Positions 26,519-35,380 of a DNA stretch of 64,000 nucleotides are shown here, one piece after another. The notes beneath the pieces were generated by a model. The model saw only the letters and a list, made by a program, of their open reading frames with translations, was not told the DNA's origin and ran no database searches. Where the stretch lies: NCBI GenBank assembly GCA_019894875.1, contig JAGXNR010000002.1, positions 1 to 64,000 on the forward strand, written 5' to 3'. A program made the translations under genes and the position numbers. The DNA comes from Promethearchaeota archaeon. Lineage in GTDB: Archaea; Asgardarchaeota; Lokiarchaeia; Sigynarchaeales; SOKP01. How positions within the stretch are numbered: position 1 is the first letter of the stretch; each line of letters opens with the position of its first letter.

Positions 26519-28087
26519 TTAGGATGCTTCGGGTATTAAAACAATAAAATTGCTTCCTTGTTTATAATCTTTCTTAACGCGGTTTTCAACCCAAATTTTC
26601 CCATCATAACTATCAACAATTTTTTTCACGAGAGATAATCCTAATCCCATTCCACGTTCTTTTTTGCCTAAAATAATTTCGCTTTGGAATATAGATTTTT
26701 TTCTCTCATCTAAGATACCAATTCCATTATCTTTAAACTCTAATTTAATAAACTTGGTATCCTCAACTTCCGACCTTGATATCACAATATTTATCTTAAC
26801 TTGCGGAAGGTTATTATGAATTACACTATTAAATAAAAGATTATCAAACACATCTATCAATAATTCATTTGCTTTAACAAAAATTTTCTCCTTCATGAAA
26901 TGTGTATTAATATCTATTTCTCGATTAGGAAAACTACTAACGAGAAATTCTGTTGATGCATTTAAGATTTGCTCAAGGTTCTCTTGTTCAATTGGAAATT
27001 GTGAACCTTCAAACAATGAGAGTTGCTGTACATTTTTAATTAATTTACCCCCTCTACTAATCTGTATTTCTATGACCTGGAGCAGTTCCTTGATTTCGTT
27101 TAACTTACTAGGATCATCTATATAAAGAGAACATAATTCAGATGACATTTTAATATTCGAGAAGATATTATTAATATCGTGAGCAAAAAGACTTCTAAAA
27201 AGGTTCATATACTCGTTTGTCTTTTGGAATTGGTTTGTCCTCTCTTCAACTCTTTTTTCTAAATTCTCCTGTGATATTCTTAATTTTTCTTCTATTTTTT
27301 TTCGTTCGTCAATATCTAAAACTATAGAACGAGATGCAATGACAATTCCCTCCTGATTTAAAATGGGTTTTACTGATAAGCTTACCCATATATGATCCCC
27401 ATTTTCTTTTTTCATTTGAAGCTCCTGGTTTCTAATTTCTTCTCCGGTTAAGAATTTCCTGAACAATTCTTTTGCTCTCTCTAATCCGTCTTTATTCTTT
27501 GCATAGAGATCAAATACGTTCATGTTTAGCATGTTATCTTCAGAGTATCCTAATAAATCTTGTGCTGCTTTATTACACTTTTGAATAGACTTATCAGATG
27601 CTACTGAAAAATAAGCAAGAGGAGCATCTTCATACAGATTACGAAATTCTCTTTCAGATTCCTCTAAGGTTTGCTCAGCTTTAGCTATTTCAGTTGTATC
27701 TAAAAATAAATTTAAGGCAGCTGGTGCACCATTATATGAAATAGACTTAAAAAATGAGTTTATCTCCCTTATTTCTCCATCTTTTCTTTTAATTCTAAAT
27801 TGAGTATTTTGAAGAGTATTAGTAAAACCAGCTCGAGTTTTTCTATATAAATTAGAAATTCTTTCAAAGTCCTCTGGATGTAGAATTTGTTCTAACAATT
27901 CATCAACTTCCCAAGAATAAATTTTTTCAGGTGAATATCTCAATATATCCGTGAAAACTTTATTCATATAAAGGATTTTACTATTTTGAAGTAGTGATAT
28001 AGCTGTAATTGATTGTTCCGTAATTGCTTTGAAGAATTCTTCTGACTCTTTTAATCTATCAATAACTTCTTCAAGATCTTTAGTAAT
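26519..28087 (-). CDS. PAS-type sensor histidine kinase
   Basis: Two complete PAS domains and the start of another precede a coiled coil (EKLRISQENLEKRVEERT), a phosphoacceptor motif FAHDINNIFSNI, an N-box (LLFNSVIHNN), DNGIGI and GMGLGLSLVKKI. No membrane segment, so it is a soluble kinase. The first ATG (27967) would cut the N-terminal PAS domain in half. The frame is open to 28135 and AAAGGGTGA lies 8 nt before an in-frame ATT at 28085-28087, my preferred start. It shares the HDxNN phosphoacceptor type with the kinase at 8781. Confidence 0.8.
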   Translation of the reverse strand: MTKDLEEVIDRLKESEEFFKAITEQSITAISLLQNSKILYMNKVFTDILRYSPEKIYSWEVDELLEQILHPEDFERISNLYRKTRAGFTNTLQNTQFRIKRKDGEIREINSFFKSISYNGAPAALNLFLDTTEIAKAEQTLEESEREFRNLYEDAPLAYFSVASDKSIQKCNKAAQDLLGYSEDNMLNMNVFDLYAKNKDGLERAKELFRKFLTGEEIRNQELQMKKENGDHIWVSLSVKPILNQEGIVIASRSIVLDIDERKKIEEKLRISQENLEKRVEERTNQFQKTNEYMNLFRSLFAHDINNIFSNIKMSSELCSLYIDDPSKLNEIKELLQVIEIQISRGGKLIKNVQQLSLFEGSQFPIEQENLEQILNASTEFLVSSFPNREIDINTHFMKEKIFVKANELLIDVFDNLLFNSVIHNNLPQVKINIVISRSEVEDTKFIKLEFKDNGIGILDERKKSIFQSEIILGKKERGMGLGLSLVKKIVDSYDGKIWVENRVKKDYKQGSNFIVLIPEAS

Positions 28088-28331
28088 GAAAATTTCACCC
28101 TTTATCTTTTGGTACGAATATAGAAAATAGATTATCTAATACAATTACTTATATTGAATTTCTTGTCTCTAACTATTTTGATAATAGATATTTACAGTAT
28201 TGTCAAGGAATTATATAAAGTTTGTTAAAAAAAAATAATTCTTTATTAATATCAAATACCACAACTCTAAATAATCTAAAAATCTAATCTTTAGAAAACA
28301 TGTAGGATATTAAAGAAAAAGTATTTATTTC

Positions 28332-29261
28332 TTAACCCTTAATGACTTCTATTAATTTTGGGAAAATCCTGGTGTAATGAACTGCCATGCAATGAACACC
28401 AGCTAAAAGGCCTTTAGATTTCAACTCGGTGATGAAGGGTTTGAAAAACTCATAATTCAATTGGTCGTAGGTTTCTTTTTGTTCTTTTTTATCAGTAACA
28501 TCGGTTTTTACTCGTTTCCATCTCGCAAGAATATCTTTTGGGACATCGACTCCAGGAACAAACATATCAAATCCTTTGGCTATACCATAACTTTTCATTG
28601 GAAAAATTCCAAGAAATACTGGGACATTGTATTTATTTATTTCCCTTAAAAACTCAGCGGTCATGTCTATATCGTATACAACCTGAGTTTGAAAAAATTC
28701 TGCCCCGGCTTCTGCTTTTCGTCCAATTTTTAGGATCTCTGCTTCCATAGGATCAGAGTTGGGATTAGCAGCACCCCCTACATGAAACTTTGGAGGATGC
28801 TCAATTTCATGACCATTTATCGAGCCTGTATCGACCATTTCCCGCACAAGTTTTATCAGTGTTGCAGAATCTAAGTCAAAGACAGGTTTTGATTCCGGAC
28901 AATCACCTAATGCGGTATGATCACCAGTTAGAGAAAGAACATTATGCAATCCCAATGCTTGAGCGCCCATTATCTGCCCGGCAATACCTATTTTGTTCCA
29001 GTCTCTTACGGTTAATTGCCACACGCATTCTAATCCCGTTTCACTTTGAATAATATGGGCTGCGGCCATTGAATTAATGGTAACAATTGCTAAAGGACTA
29101 TCAGTTACATTGGCAGCAACAACATAAGGTGCCATCTCTCTTGCTTCTTGGATCGTATGAGAAAGATCACATGTTTTTTCTGGTTCAAGTTCGCCAGTTA
29201 ATACAAATTCTCCTTTCGCTATTAACTCTCCAAGTTTAGAATAAACTTTCTTCTCAGACAT
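28332..29261 (-). CDS. metF: Methylenetetrahydrofolate/-pterin reductase
   Basis: A 309-residue TIM-barrel flavoenzyme reducing methylene-tetrahydrofolate (or the methanopterin analogue) to the methyl form. Family features are GELEPEK near the N-terminus, VLSLTGDHTALGD, FHVGGAANP, AEFFQTQVVYD and PVFLGIFP. It starts 6 bp after metV on the same strand with GAGG before the ATG. With MetV it makes the two-subunit reductase of acetogens. This places the methyl branch of the Wood-Ljungdahl pathway in the organism. Confidence 0.92.
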   Translation of the reverse strand: MSEKKVYSKLGELIAKGEFVLTGELEPEKTCDLSHTIQEAREMAPYVVAANVTDSPLAIVTINSMAAAHIIQSETGLECVWQLTVRDWNKIGIAGQIMGAQALGLHNVLSLTGDHTALGDCPESKPVFDLDSATLIKLVREMVDTGSINGHEIEHPPKFHVGGAANPNSDPMEAEILKIGRKAEAGAEFFQTQVVYDIDMTAEFLREINKYNVPVFLGIFPMKSYGIAKGFDMFVPGVDVPKDILARWKRVKTDVTDKKEQKETYDQLNYEFFKPFITELKSKGLLAGVHCMAVHYTRIFPKLIEVIKG

Positions 29262-29267
29262 TATCCT

Positions 29268-29933
29268 CTACCTCCATACTACTTCTCGTTGATGACCAGA
29301 TTCACTCCAGTTTACAGGATCCCTTAATTTGGTAAATAAATCTAATCTTCCTAAGTCTTTCAATCGATTGAAAATTAAAACCCATCCACAATCTTTTTCG
29401 TAATTACCGACTTCACATTTGCCACGCACCATTCCACCGCATGGACCGTTCATAAGAGATTTAGCACAAGTCGTAATAGGGCAAATTCCTCCAGTTTCGT
29501 TTAAGAGACAGTCACCGCAACCGCGACATCTCTGATAGAAACGCCCAATCCGTTCTGTCATTCCCATAAATTCTGTATTAGTAGCAATAAACACAGGGAT
29601 TTCTGGATGCTTTCTAGAAAGAACTTGAGTTATACTTGCCACTCCTAAACCACAACTTAGGGTAAGTATCGCATCAATGTTTTGTAGATCTTCCTCAATT
29701 TTGCGAAAGTCTTTCATCATGACCCGATTATCACAAACTTCTTCAGGGACCATTGTAACTACAACTTCAAATCCTTTTTGCTCAAGTTTTTCAGCCATTT
29801 CTTTTGCTCCTTCAGTACCACCAGTTTGGCACATAGCAGCACAACTGCCACAAGAAACAAGCCCAATTTTGTCTACGTTCTTTAACGCGCCTAAAACTTC
29901 TTCAAAGGGCTTTTTTGTTGTTATTATAGTCAT
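29268..29933 (-). CDS. metV: MetV, zinc/iron-sulfur partner of MetF
   Basis: A 221-residue protein with many Cys: SCGSCAAMC near residue 28, LSCGLG, then a C-terminal set CRGCGDCLLNETGGIC, CAKSLMNGPCGG and GKCEVGNYEKDCGW. This is the MetV (MTHFR C-terminal) family, which binds metal clusters and feeds electrons to MetF. AGGAGAG precedes the ATG. No corrinoid or CODH gene lies near. Confidence 0.9.
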   Translation of the reverse strand: MTIITTKKPFEEVLGALKNVDKIGLVSCGSCAAMCQTGGTEGAKEMAEKLEQKGFEVVVTMVPEEVCDNRVMMKDFRKIEEDLQNIDAILTLSCGLGVASITQVLSRKHPEIPVFIATNTEFMGMTERIGRFYQRCRGCGDCLLNETGGICPITTCAKSLMNGPCGGMVRGKCEVGNYEKDCGWVLIFNRLKDLGRLDLFTKLRDPVNWSESGHQREVVWR

Positions 29934-30259
29934 TTTATAGCTTTCTCTCCTAATTTTAATTTTTTTTATTATCGTTAATTATTGAAATTAAACATGATAT
30001 TTATTATATTGAATTATCAAATGTAATGTTTTCGAAAACAAAAAGATTAAAAACAATTATTAAAAAAATTATAGAGAAAAATATCATTAATAACGGTCTT
30101 AAAGATGGAACGACTATCGACTTCAAGCATTTTGCTGGTCTTTTCTGACTTATTTGGAAGCAAAATCACTTTCTCATAGAAAAAATCATAAATAAACTAA
30201 TATTTTAAACATTATAAAGAAATGAAGAGACAACTTGTTGTTATATTGTCTAAGAATGG
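29934..30259. promoter_or_regulatory. Divergent intergenic region between metV and the acyl-CoA synthetase
   Basis: AT-rich with no gene. A CATAAATAAAC box near 30188-30198 could drive the plus-strand gene. Nothing else distinctive. Confidence 0.3.
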
Positions 30260-31858
30260 ATGGAAAAAATGAGTAATTCTGTTATTAAAATTGTTGATTT
30301 ATTTTATAATCCAAAATCAGTTGCAGTAATTGGTGCTTCAAAGGTTCCTATGAAAGGGGGGAACCGTATAGTTACTAATCTACACTCAAATGGCTACAAG
30401 GGCCAGATTTATCCTGTTAATCCTAACTATACTGAAGAAGATGAACTATGTGGTTTTAAATTTAAAAAATCTGTTTTAGATATTGAAGGGGATGTAGACC
30501 TTGCCATTTTTTATGTAAATAATCGCATAGTAACTGATATTATAAAAGATTGTGTCAAGAAAGGAATAAAAGCGGCCATAATACAAAGTGCTGGTTTTGA
30601 GGAAGTGGGAGTAGAAGGGTTAAAATTAAGAGATGAAATTGCTACTATTACAGATAATTTCTCGAAGTTACATATTGTTGGTCCTAATTGTATGGGAATC
30701 AGTCGCTTCGATGGGGATTATGATGACAAGGAGAAAAAAGGGGGTTTCTTCACGGGCCAATTTACTCTAACGAATTATAAAAGAGGGAATGCTGCGATCA
30801 TCACCCAAAGTGGCTTCTTGAATGGCGGAATCGCACCACTAATTTTTCATCAGTACCCAAATCTTGGATTTCGATATATTGTTTCAATTGGAAACAAGAT
30901 GGACTTGGGAGAAAATGAATTTTTAGAATATATTTTAGAAGATGATACTGTAAACGTCATTGCTATATATTTAGAGTCATTTAAAGACCCCAGAAAATTC
31001 ATCTCTTTATGTAGAAAAGCAAAACAATTACCCAAAAAAACTATTATCCTTCTAAAAGGTGGAAAAACAAGTCAAGGGATGAAAGCGGCTTCTAGTCACA
31101 CGGGTGCTTTAGCTGAAAATGAAAAATTAATTGATGCCATCATTAAACAAGCAGGAGTTATTCAAGCCGATAATTTTTTTGAAATGTTTCAATTTCTAAG
31201 AACTTTTTCAATGATGTATAAATCCGGCAAACAATTCCCTCGAGAAGGAAATATCGCCCTTGTCGTAGGAAGTGGAGGTATGGGAACGGTAATGGGAGAT
31301 ATTGCAATGAAATACGGCTTAAAGTTCCCAGAATTTGGCGAGCATAGTTATAATATTCTTAAAAGTGTATTCCCAGATTGGATGCCTCCAAACCGATTTG
31401 CTCTCGTTGATGTTTGGCCTACGATGGAAAAAGCAATGATGGATGCCGCTAAAAAAGCCAAAAGTACTGCTAAAAAGTCAACGGAAAAAACTAGTGGTAA
31501 TGAAAAAAATAGGAATCCATTTCGTATGATGGGTTCTTCTGGAAATGTTATGGAAGTAATTCAAAGAGCCGTGTTAGAAGAACCTAAAATAGAAGGGTTG
31601 TTTACTTCAATGCCAGGTGGTCCAAGAGGAAATGGAGGTCCTATAGATTTTATGAAGCCGATGCTGGAACGTATAGCACAATACCCAAAACCGATCTTCT
31701 TTTATTCAGTGATGGAAAGTGAGGGAACTTTGGAAATGCTACGGTTATATGGCGAGTATAACATTCCTTTATTTTCCAGAACAGAAGATGTCGCCAAGAA
31801 TTTTGCGGTTTTGGTCCAAGAAACAAAGAATAAAGAAAAATTTTCAAAAATATTATAA
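30260..31858 (+). CDS. ADP-forming acetyl/acyl-CoA synthetase, alpha subunit
   Basis: A 532-residue protein with a CoA-binding Rossmann domain (SVAVIGASKVPMKGGN) and two succinyl-CoA-ligase domains. The phosphorylated His is in SSHTGALAE (about 280). These enzymes make ATP from acyl-CoA during fermentation. The ATP-grasp beta part is missing, so a separate beta subunit must exist elsewhere. A Lys-rich insertion (about 395-420) makes it longer than the usual 450-470 residues. GGATGG lies 5 nt before a second ATG at 30269, which may be the true start. Confidence 0.88.
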   Translation: MEKMSNSVIKIVDLFYNPKSVAVIGASKVPMKGGNRIVTNLHSNGYKGQIYPVNPNYTEEDELCGFKFKKSVLDIEGDVDLAIFYVNNRIVTDIIKDCVKKGIKAAIIQSAGFEEVGVEGLKLRDEIATITDNFSKLHIVGPNCMGISRFDGDYDDKEKKGGFFTGQFTLTNYKRGNAAIITQSGFLNGGIAPLIFHQYPNLGFRYIVSIGNKMDLGENEFLEYILEDDTVNVIAIYLESFKDPRKFISLCRKAKQLPKKTIILLKGGKTSQGMKAASSHTGALAENEKLIDAIIKQAGVIQADNFFEMFQFLRTFSMMYKSGKQFPREGNIALVVGSGGMGTVMGDIAMKYGLKFPEFGEHSYNILKSVFPDWMPPNRFALVDVWPTMEKAMMDAAKKAKSTAKKSTEKTSGNEKNRNPFRMMGSSGNVMEVIQRAVLEEPKIEGLFTSMPGGPRGNGGPIDFMKPMLERIAQYPKPIFFYSVMESEGTLEMLRLYGEYNIPLFSRTEDVAKNFAVLVQETKNKEKFSKIL

Positions 31859-31965
31859 TCAAAAATTTTGGAAAAGTGGATAAATCTTTAAAAAAGGGAA
31901 TCTTGTTTAAGGATTTGATAAGTATTATCTCTTATCATCTTAATGTTTAATGTTTTTTCTCTCTA

Positions 31966-32529
31966 CTATTTCGCCAACTTTTCTCCAATTTCTTTTGCTT
32001 TTTGCACTAATAGAGTTTCTTTGTATATAGCACCCCTCCTACGAACTCCAGGTGCAATAATTAAATCTTTAAGTTTATAGCTCAAACGATTAAATAAATT
32101 TGATGTATATTCAATATATTGTTTAAATTGATCGATATTAGGGTTACCTTGAGTAAAGACTAACACCAAATCCTTTCTTCCAAGCTTGCTTTTAAAATCT
32201 GATCCTATTTGGGAAAAATGACGATCAATAAATATTTTTAATTGAGCAGACATTTGCCCAAAATATATCGGAGTCCCAATTATCACGGCATCAGAGTGCT
32301 TAATTTCTTCAAATAATTGTAGTATATCATCCTTTACTGCACAATCTTCATCAGTAGTTTTACAATGATAACAACTTTGACATCCTTTTATATCCATTTC
32401 ATTTAAATTAAATATTTTAGTCTCTGCACCGTTCTCCACGCCACTATCTAAAATTAGTTCTACTAATTTTTGGGTATTCCCATCTACTCTAGGACTAGCT
32501 ACAATACCTATAATTTTCTTTTGATTCAT
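31966..32529 (-). CDS. Iron-sulfur flavoprotein / NADPH-dependent FMN reductase family
   Basis: A 187-residue flavodoxin-like protein with the FMN loop SPRVDGNTQKL (13-23), cysteine motif GCQSCYHC (about 49-56) and GTPIYFGQMSAQLK. The compact Cys motif is typical of archaeal iron-sulfur flavoproteins, which move electrons from ferredoxin to small acceptors. It stands alone between the acyl-CoA synthetase and an esterase. Confidence 0.85.
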   Translation of the reverse strand: MNQKKIIGIVASPRVDGNTQKLVELILDSGVENGAETKIFNLNEMDIKGCQSCYHCKTTDEDCAVKDDILQLFEEIKHSDAVIIGTPIYFGQMSAQLKIFIDRHFSQIGSDFKSKLGRKDLVLVFTQGNPNIDQFKQYIEYTSNLFNRLSYKLKDLIIAPGVRRRGAIYKETLLVQKAKEIGEKLAK

Positions 32530-32784
32530 ACACCTTTAATTCAAAGTAGAGTTTTATTAAATTGAAATTTTAAATTTCGCTTTTTCTGAGTGAATTAATT
32601 GACTCTTTTTAGAAATTAATTTGTATAATTTGATAAGAATTTATAAATTTTCGGTAATAAGGAAATTTCGGATTAATCTTTATCCTTAAAGTGCATATAA
32701 TAAAGAAGAAATTATTTTGCTCAATTTCCAATTGATAAAGTAGCAAAAAATAAGATAAAAGTATAATAATTATTATGATTGAGT

Positions 32785-34293
32785 TTAAAAAATCCCTTCC
32801 CAGACCATTCTCTCCATCTTGAAAGGATCATCTACTAATTTAACTTCTGTACCAAAGATCATTGTAGACCTATTTTTAAGTTCATAATGAGCCCATTTAG
32901 GGATACCATCATGACCTGGTTTTCCGTTTTGTGCAAATGAAATCCAAGAGTGCATCATCTTTTCGCTGAGAATATCGGTTTCATTACTTTTTTTTGGCAC
33001 AATCCCTCTTGCTCTGTCACCAAATGTTCCAAAAACAAAAGCAATTTCAAGTCCATGACAAGCACCCAATTTTCCTCCCATTTCAGGTGATTTATATGTA
33101 AAAAGATATGAGAAGACGTTAGGTTGGTGTTTACATTGAGCTTCTGCTAATCTTATGCCAGAGACTCTAAATCTAAAATCTGTTGATATGGCATCCAGAA
33201 TTTCCTGGGGTTCTGTAGGAAGCACACCCTCTCGCGCTTTTTTGTATGTCTCGATAACTTTCTGAGGTACACCTTCTTCTTGACTGAAAAATCTTATCAT
33301 ATTATGGGTTCTTTTAATTAAGCCCTCTTCGTCGAGGAGATTCCTTGGAGGTGTTAAAGCTGTATATAATTTCGCTTCATCTTGATTTGTGCCTACCATA
33401 AGTTCCAGATCAGCCGCAACACCATCCCGAATCGCTTCAAGGGGATGTTTTGGTAGAGTTTTTGCATCGATATAAATTCCATACGGAAAATTTCTATTTT
33501 TTGCACGTGCTTCCAATTCCATTTTAGTTTGAACATTCACAATTTTCTGTGTAGACACCTTTCTTAATGCTTCAACGGCGAATCCTTTTATACCAAGTTC
33601 AGTCATGATGCGTTCAGCGCCCTTAATTCCAGCCTTAGGATGAAAGCTGCCCGGATGAGCTGCCCCACTTTGAGAAATTACCCGATTAAACAATCCTTTT
33701 GCGGCAGGCATAGCCATTAAAGCGGAAACTGCCACTCCACCAGCAGATTCACCAAAAATTGTCACATTGTTCGGATCCCCCCCAAAATGTATAATGTTAT
33801 CTCGAACCCATTGTAGTGCTGTGATTTGATCTAATTGCCCTAAATTCGCAATTTCATCTTCAATGAAAATATAACCAAATATTCCAAGACGGTAATTTAT
33901 TGAAACGATAACCACATTACCGAGTTTTGCCAAATTCGTTCCGTTCGTTGTTGAACCGCTACCGAATGAAAATCCCCCACCATGTATCCAAAATAAAACG
34001 GGACGCTTAGCATCATCCACTCCCGGAGTCCATACGTTTAAGGTTAAACATTTCTCTTCATCTTGTAATGGAGGTGGCTGAGGGGTAAAAAATGACTCCC
34101 TTTGGGGTACAACAGGACCGAATTTTGTACAATCGAGTACACCACTCCAAGGTTCCTTTAGGGTTGAGGGTCTAAACCTCAATTCTCCGATAGGTGGCTC
34201 TGCATATGGAATTCCTTTAAATTTCTTTATCCCTTCTCTTTCATATCCTTTAATTTTGCCTTGTTCGGTTTCAATAATTATCTCTTTCTCCAC
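32785..34293 (-). CDS. Type-B carboxylesterase
   Basis: A 502-residue alpha/beta hydrolase. The N-terminus GIPYAEPPIGELRF, oxyanion HGGGF and nucleophile elbow FGESAGG are those of carboxylesterase/para-nitrobenzyl esterases; the catalytic His is likely in CHGLEIAF. It lacks a signal peptide. Such enzymes are common in bacteria and eukaryotes and uncommon in archaea, so transfer is plausible. A second family member lies about 1 kb away on the opposite strand. Confidence 0.9.
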   Translation of the reverse strand: MEKEIIIETEQGKIKGYEREGIKKFKGIPYAEPPIGELRFRPSTLKEPWSGVLDCTKFGPVVPQRESFFTPQPPPLQDEEKCLTLNVWTPGVDDAKRPVLFWIHGGGFSFGSGSTTNGTNLAKLGNVVIVSINYRLGIFGYIFIEDEIANLGQLDQITALQWVRDNIIHFGGDPNNVTIFGESAGGVAVSALMAMPAAKGLFNRVISQSGAAHPGSFHPKAGIKGAERIMTELGIKGFAVEALRKVSTQKIVNVQTKMELEARAKNRNFPYGIYIDAKTLPKHPLEAIRDGVAADLELMVGTNQDEAKLYTALTPPRNLLDEEGLIKRTHNMIRFFSQEEGVPQKVIETYKKAREGVLPTEPQEILDAISTDFRFRVSGIRLAEAQCKHQPNVFSYLFTYKSPEMGGKLGACHGLEIAFVFGTFGDRARGIVPKKSNETDILSEKMMHSWISFAQNGKPGHDGIPKWAHYELKNRSTMIFGTEVKLVDDPFKMERMVWEGIF

Positions 34294-34469
34294 TATTATC
34301 CCATCCTTTTAAATTATCTCATCCTTCTATTTCTCAAAAAATAATTAAATAATTTCTTTTGTGTTATAAAATACTTAATATCAAAAAAATAGCCCGTTTC
34401 TTAAACGTTCTTTTATTGAAAAAATGAATTGGAATTCTTGACCTAATTAAATAAAGAACTTATAGGAGC

Positions 34470-34479
34470 TTTATAAATA
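34470..34479 (+). promoter_or_regulatory. TATA box of the GNAT gene
   Basis: TTTATAAATA lies 46 nt before the chosen ATG, placing transcription start near 34500, so the upstream TTG at 34480 would not be on the transcript. Confidence 0.45.
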
Positions 34480-34524
34480 TTGGTCTACAAATTTTTTATT
34501 ATAGAATTTTCTTTAAATTTATAT

Positions 34525-35157
34525 ATGAATGTGAATAATGATTTAGACAATCTTTTTAAATTAACACCGGATTATGTTAAAGAGGCGATTAAAGTAGCAG
34601 GGGATGCTTTTCAAGACGATCCTGTTACGATTTTTTCATATCCTGATGAGACAGAACGAAAGGAAAATATACAATATGGATTTTATATGATCTATAATTA
34701 TGGAATAAAACATGGGCTAACTTATGCTACCTCTAAGAACTTAGAAGGAATTACAATATGGCTTCCCCCAGATAAGGTATATCCATCTATTTGGACATTA
34801 ATGAAATATGGGGGATTTTATACCATGCGTAAAGTCGGATTAAAAATGAAAGTAATGAAAAGAACTATGACAGTTTTTAACTATGAGGAAGAGAGACATA
34901 AGCATCTTGTACCCTATGATCACTGGTATTTTCAAAATATTGCTGTTAAACCAGAAGAACAAGGAAAAGGATACGGTGGGTTACTTATAAGTACTATGCT
35001 TAAAACAATTGAGGACGAGGGGTTACCAGTTTATGTAGAAACTAATACTGAAAAGGCCATGTCAATTTACCAGAAATACGGATTTGAAATACTTGAACAT
35101 GGAATAATCCCTGAAACCGATGTACCTCTTTGGTGTATGTTAAGAAAACCCAGATAA
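34525..35157 (+). CDS. GNAT-family N-acetyltransferase
   Basis: About 210 residues. The acetyl-CoA binding loop EEQGKGYGG follows the beta-strand NIAVKP (about 145-160), and YQKYGFEILEH is the C-terminal GNAT signature. The substrate is unknown. I place the start at ATG 34525 because of the TATA position; the longer frame adds a hydrophobic stretch that would be untranslated. Confidence 0.78.
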   Translation: MNVNNDLDNLFKLTPDYVKEAIKVAGDAFQDDPVTIFSYPDETERKENIQYGFYMIYNYGIKHGLTYATSKNLEGITIWLPPDKVYPSIWTLMKYGGFYTMRKVGLKMKVMKRTMTVFNYEEERHKHLVPYDHWYFQNIAVKPEEQGKGYGGLLISTMLKTIEDEGLPVYVETNTEKAMSIYQKYGFEILEHGIIPETDVPLWCMLRKPR

Positions 35158-35380
35158 GCTTGATAAATGAGTTTAGTGAACTCCTTTTATGAAAGCCTAC
35201 AAAATATTCATCATTTTGAACACATTATATATTGAAAGGGTTTGTTTTTCATTAGATAATATATTTTTCAGATTTTCTATTATTTTTATTTTGTTGCATT
35301 AGGTTAATTCCTTTAGATAGTAACTTCATCAAAATCAATATTTGTTGACTTTATATATCGTCTTCCATTATAAGTAACCT

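Noticed and set aside
28007..28099. Short GTG-started frame overlapping the start of the soluble histidine kinase
   Set aside because: The overlapping frame encodes the N-terminal part of a PAS domain, which is the more convincing reading.
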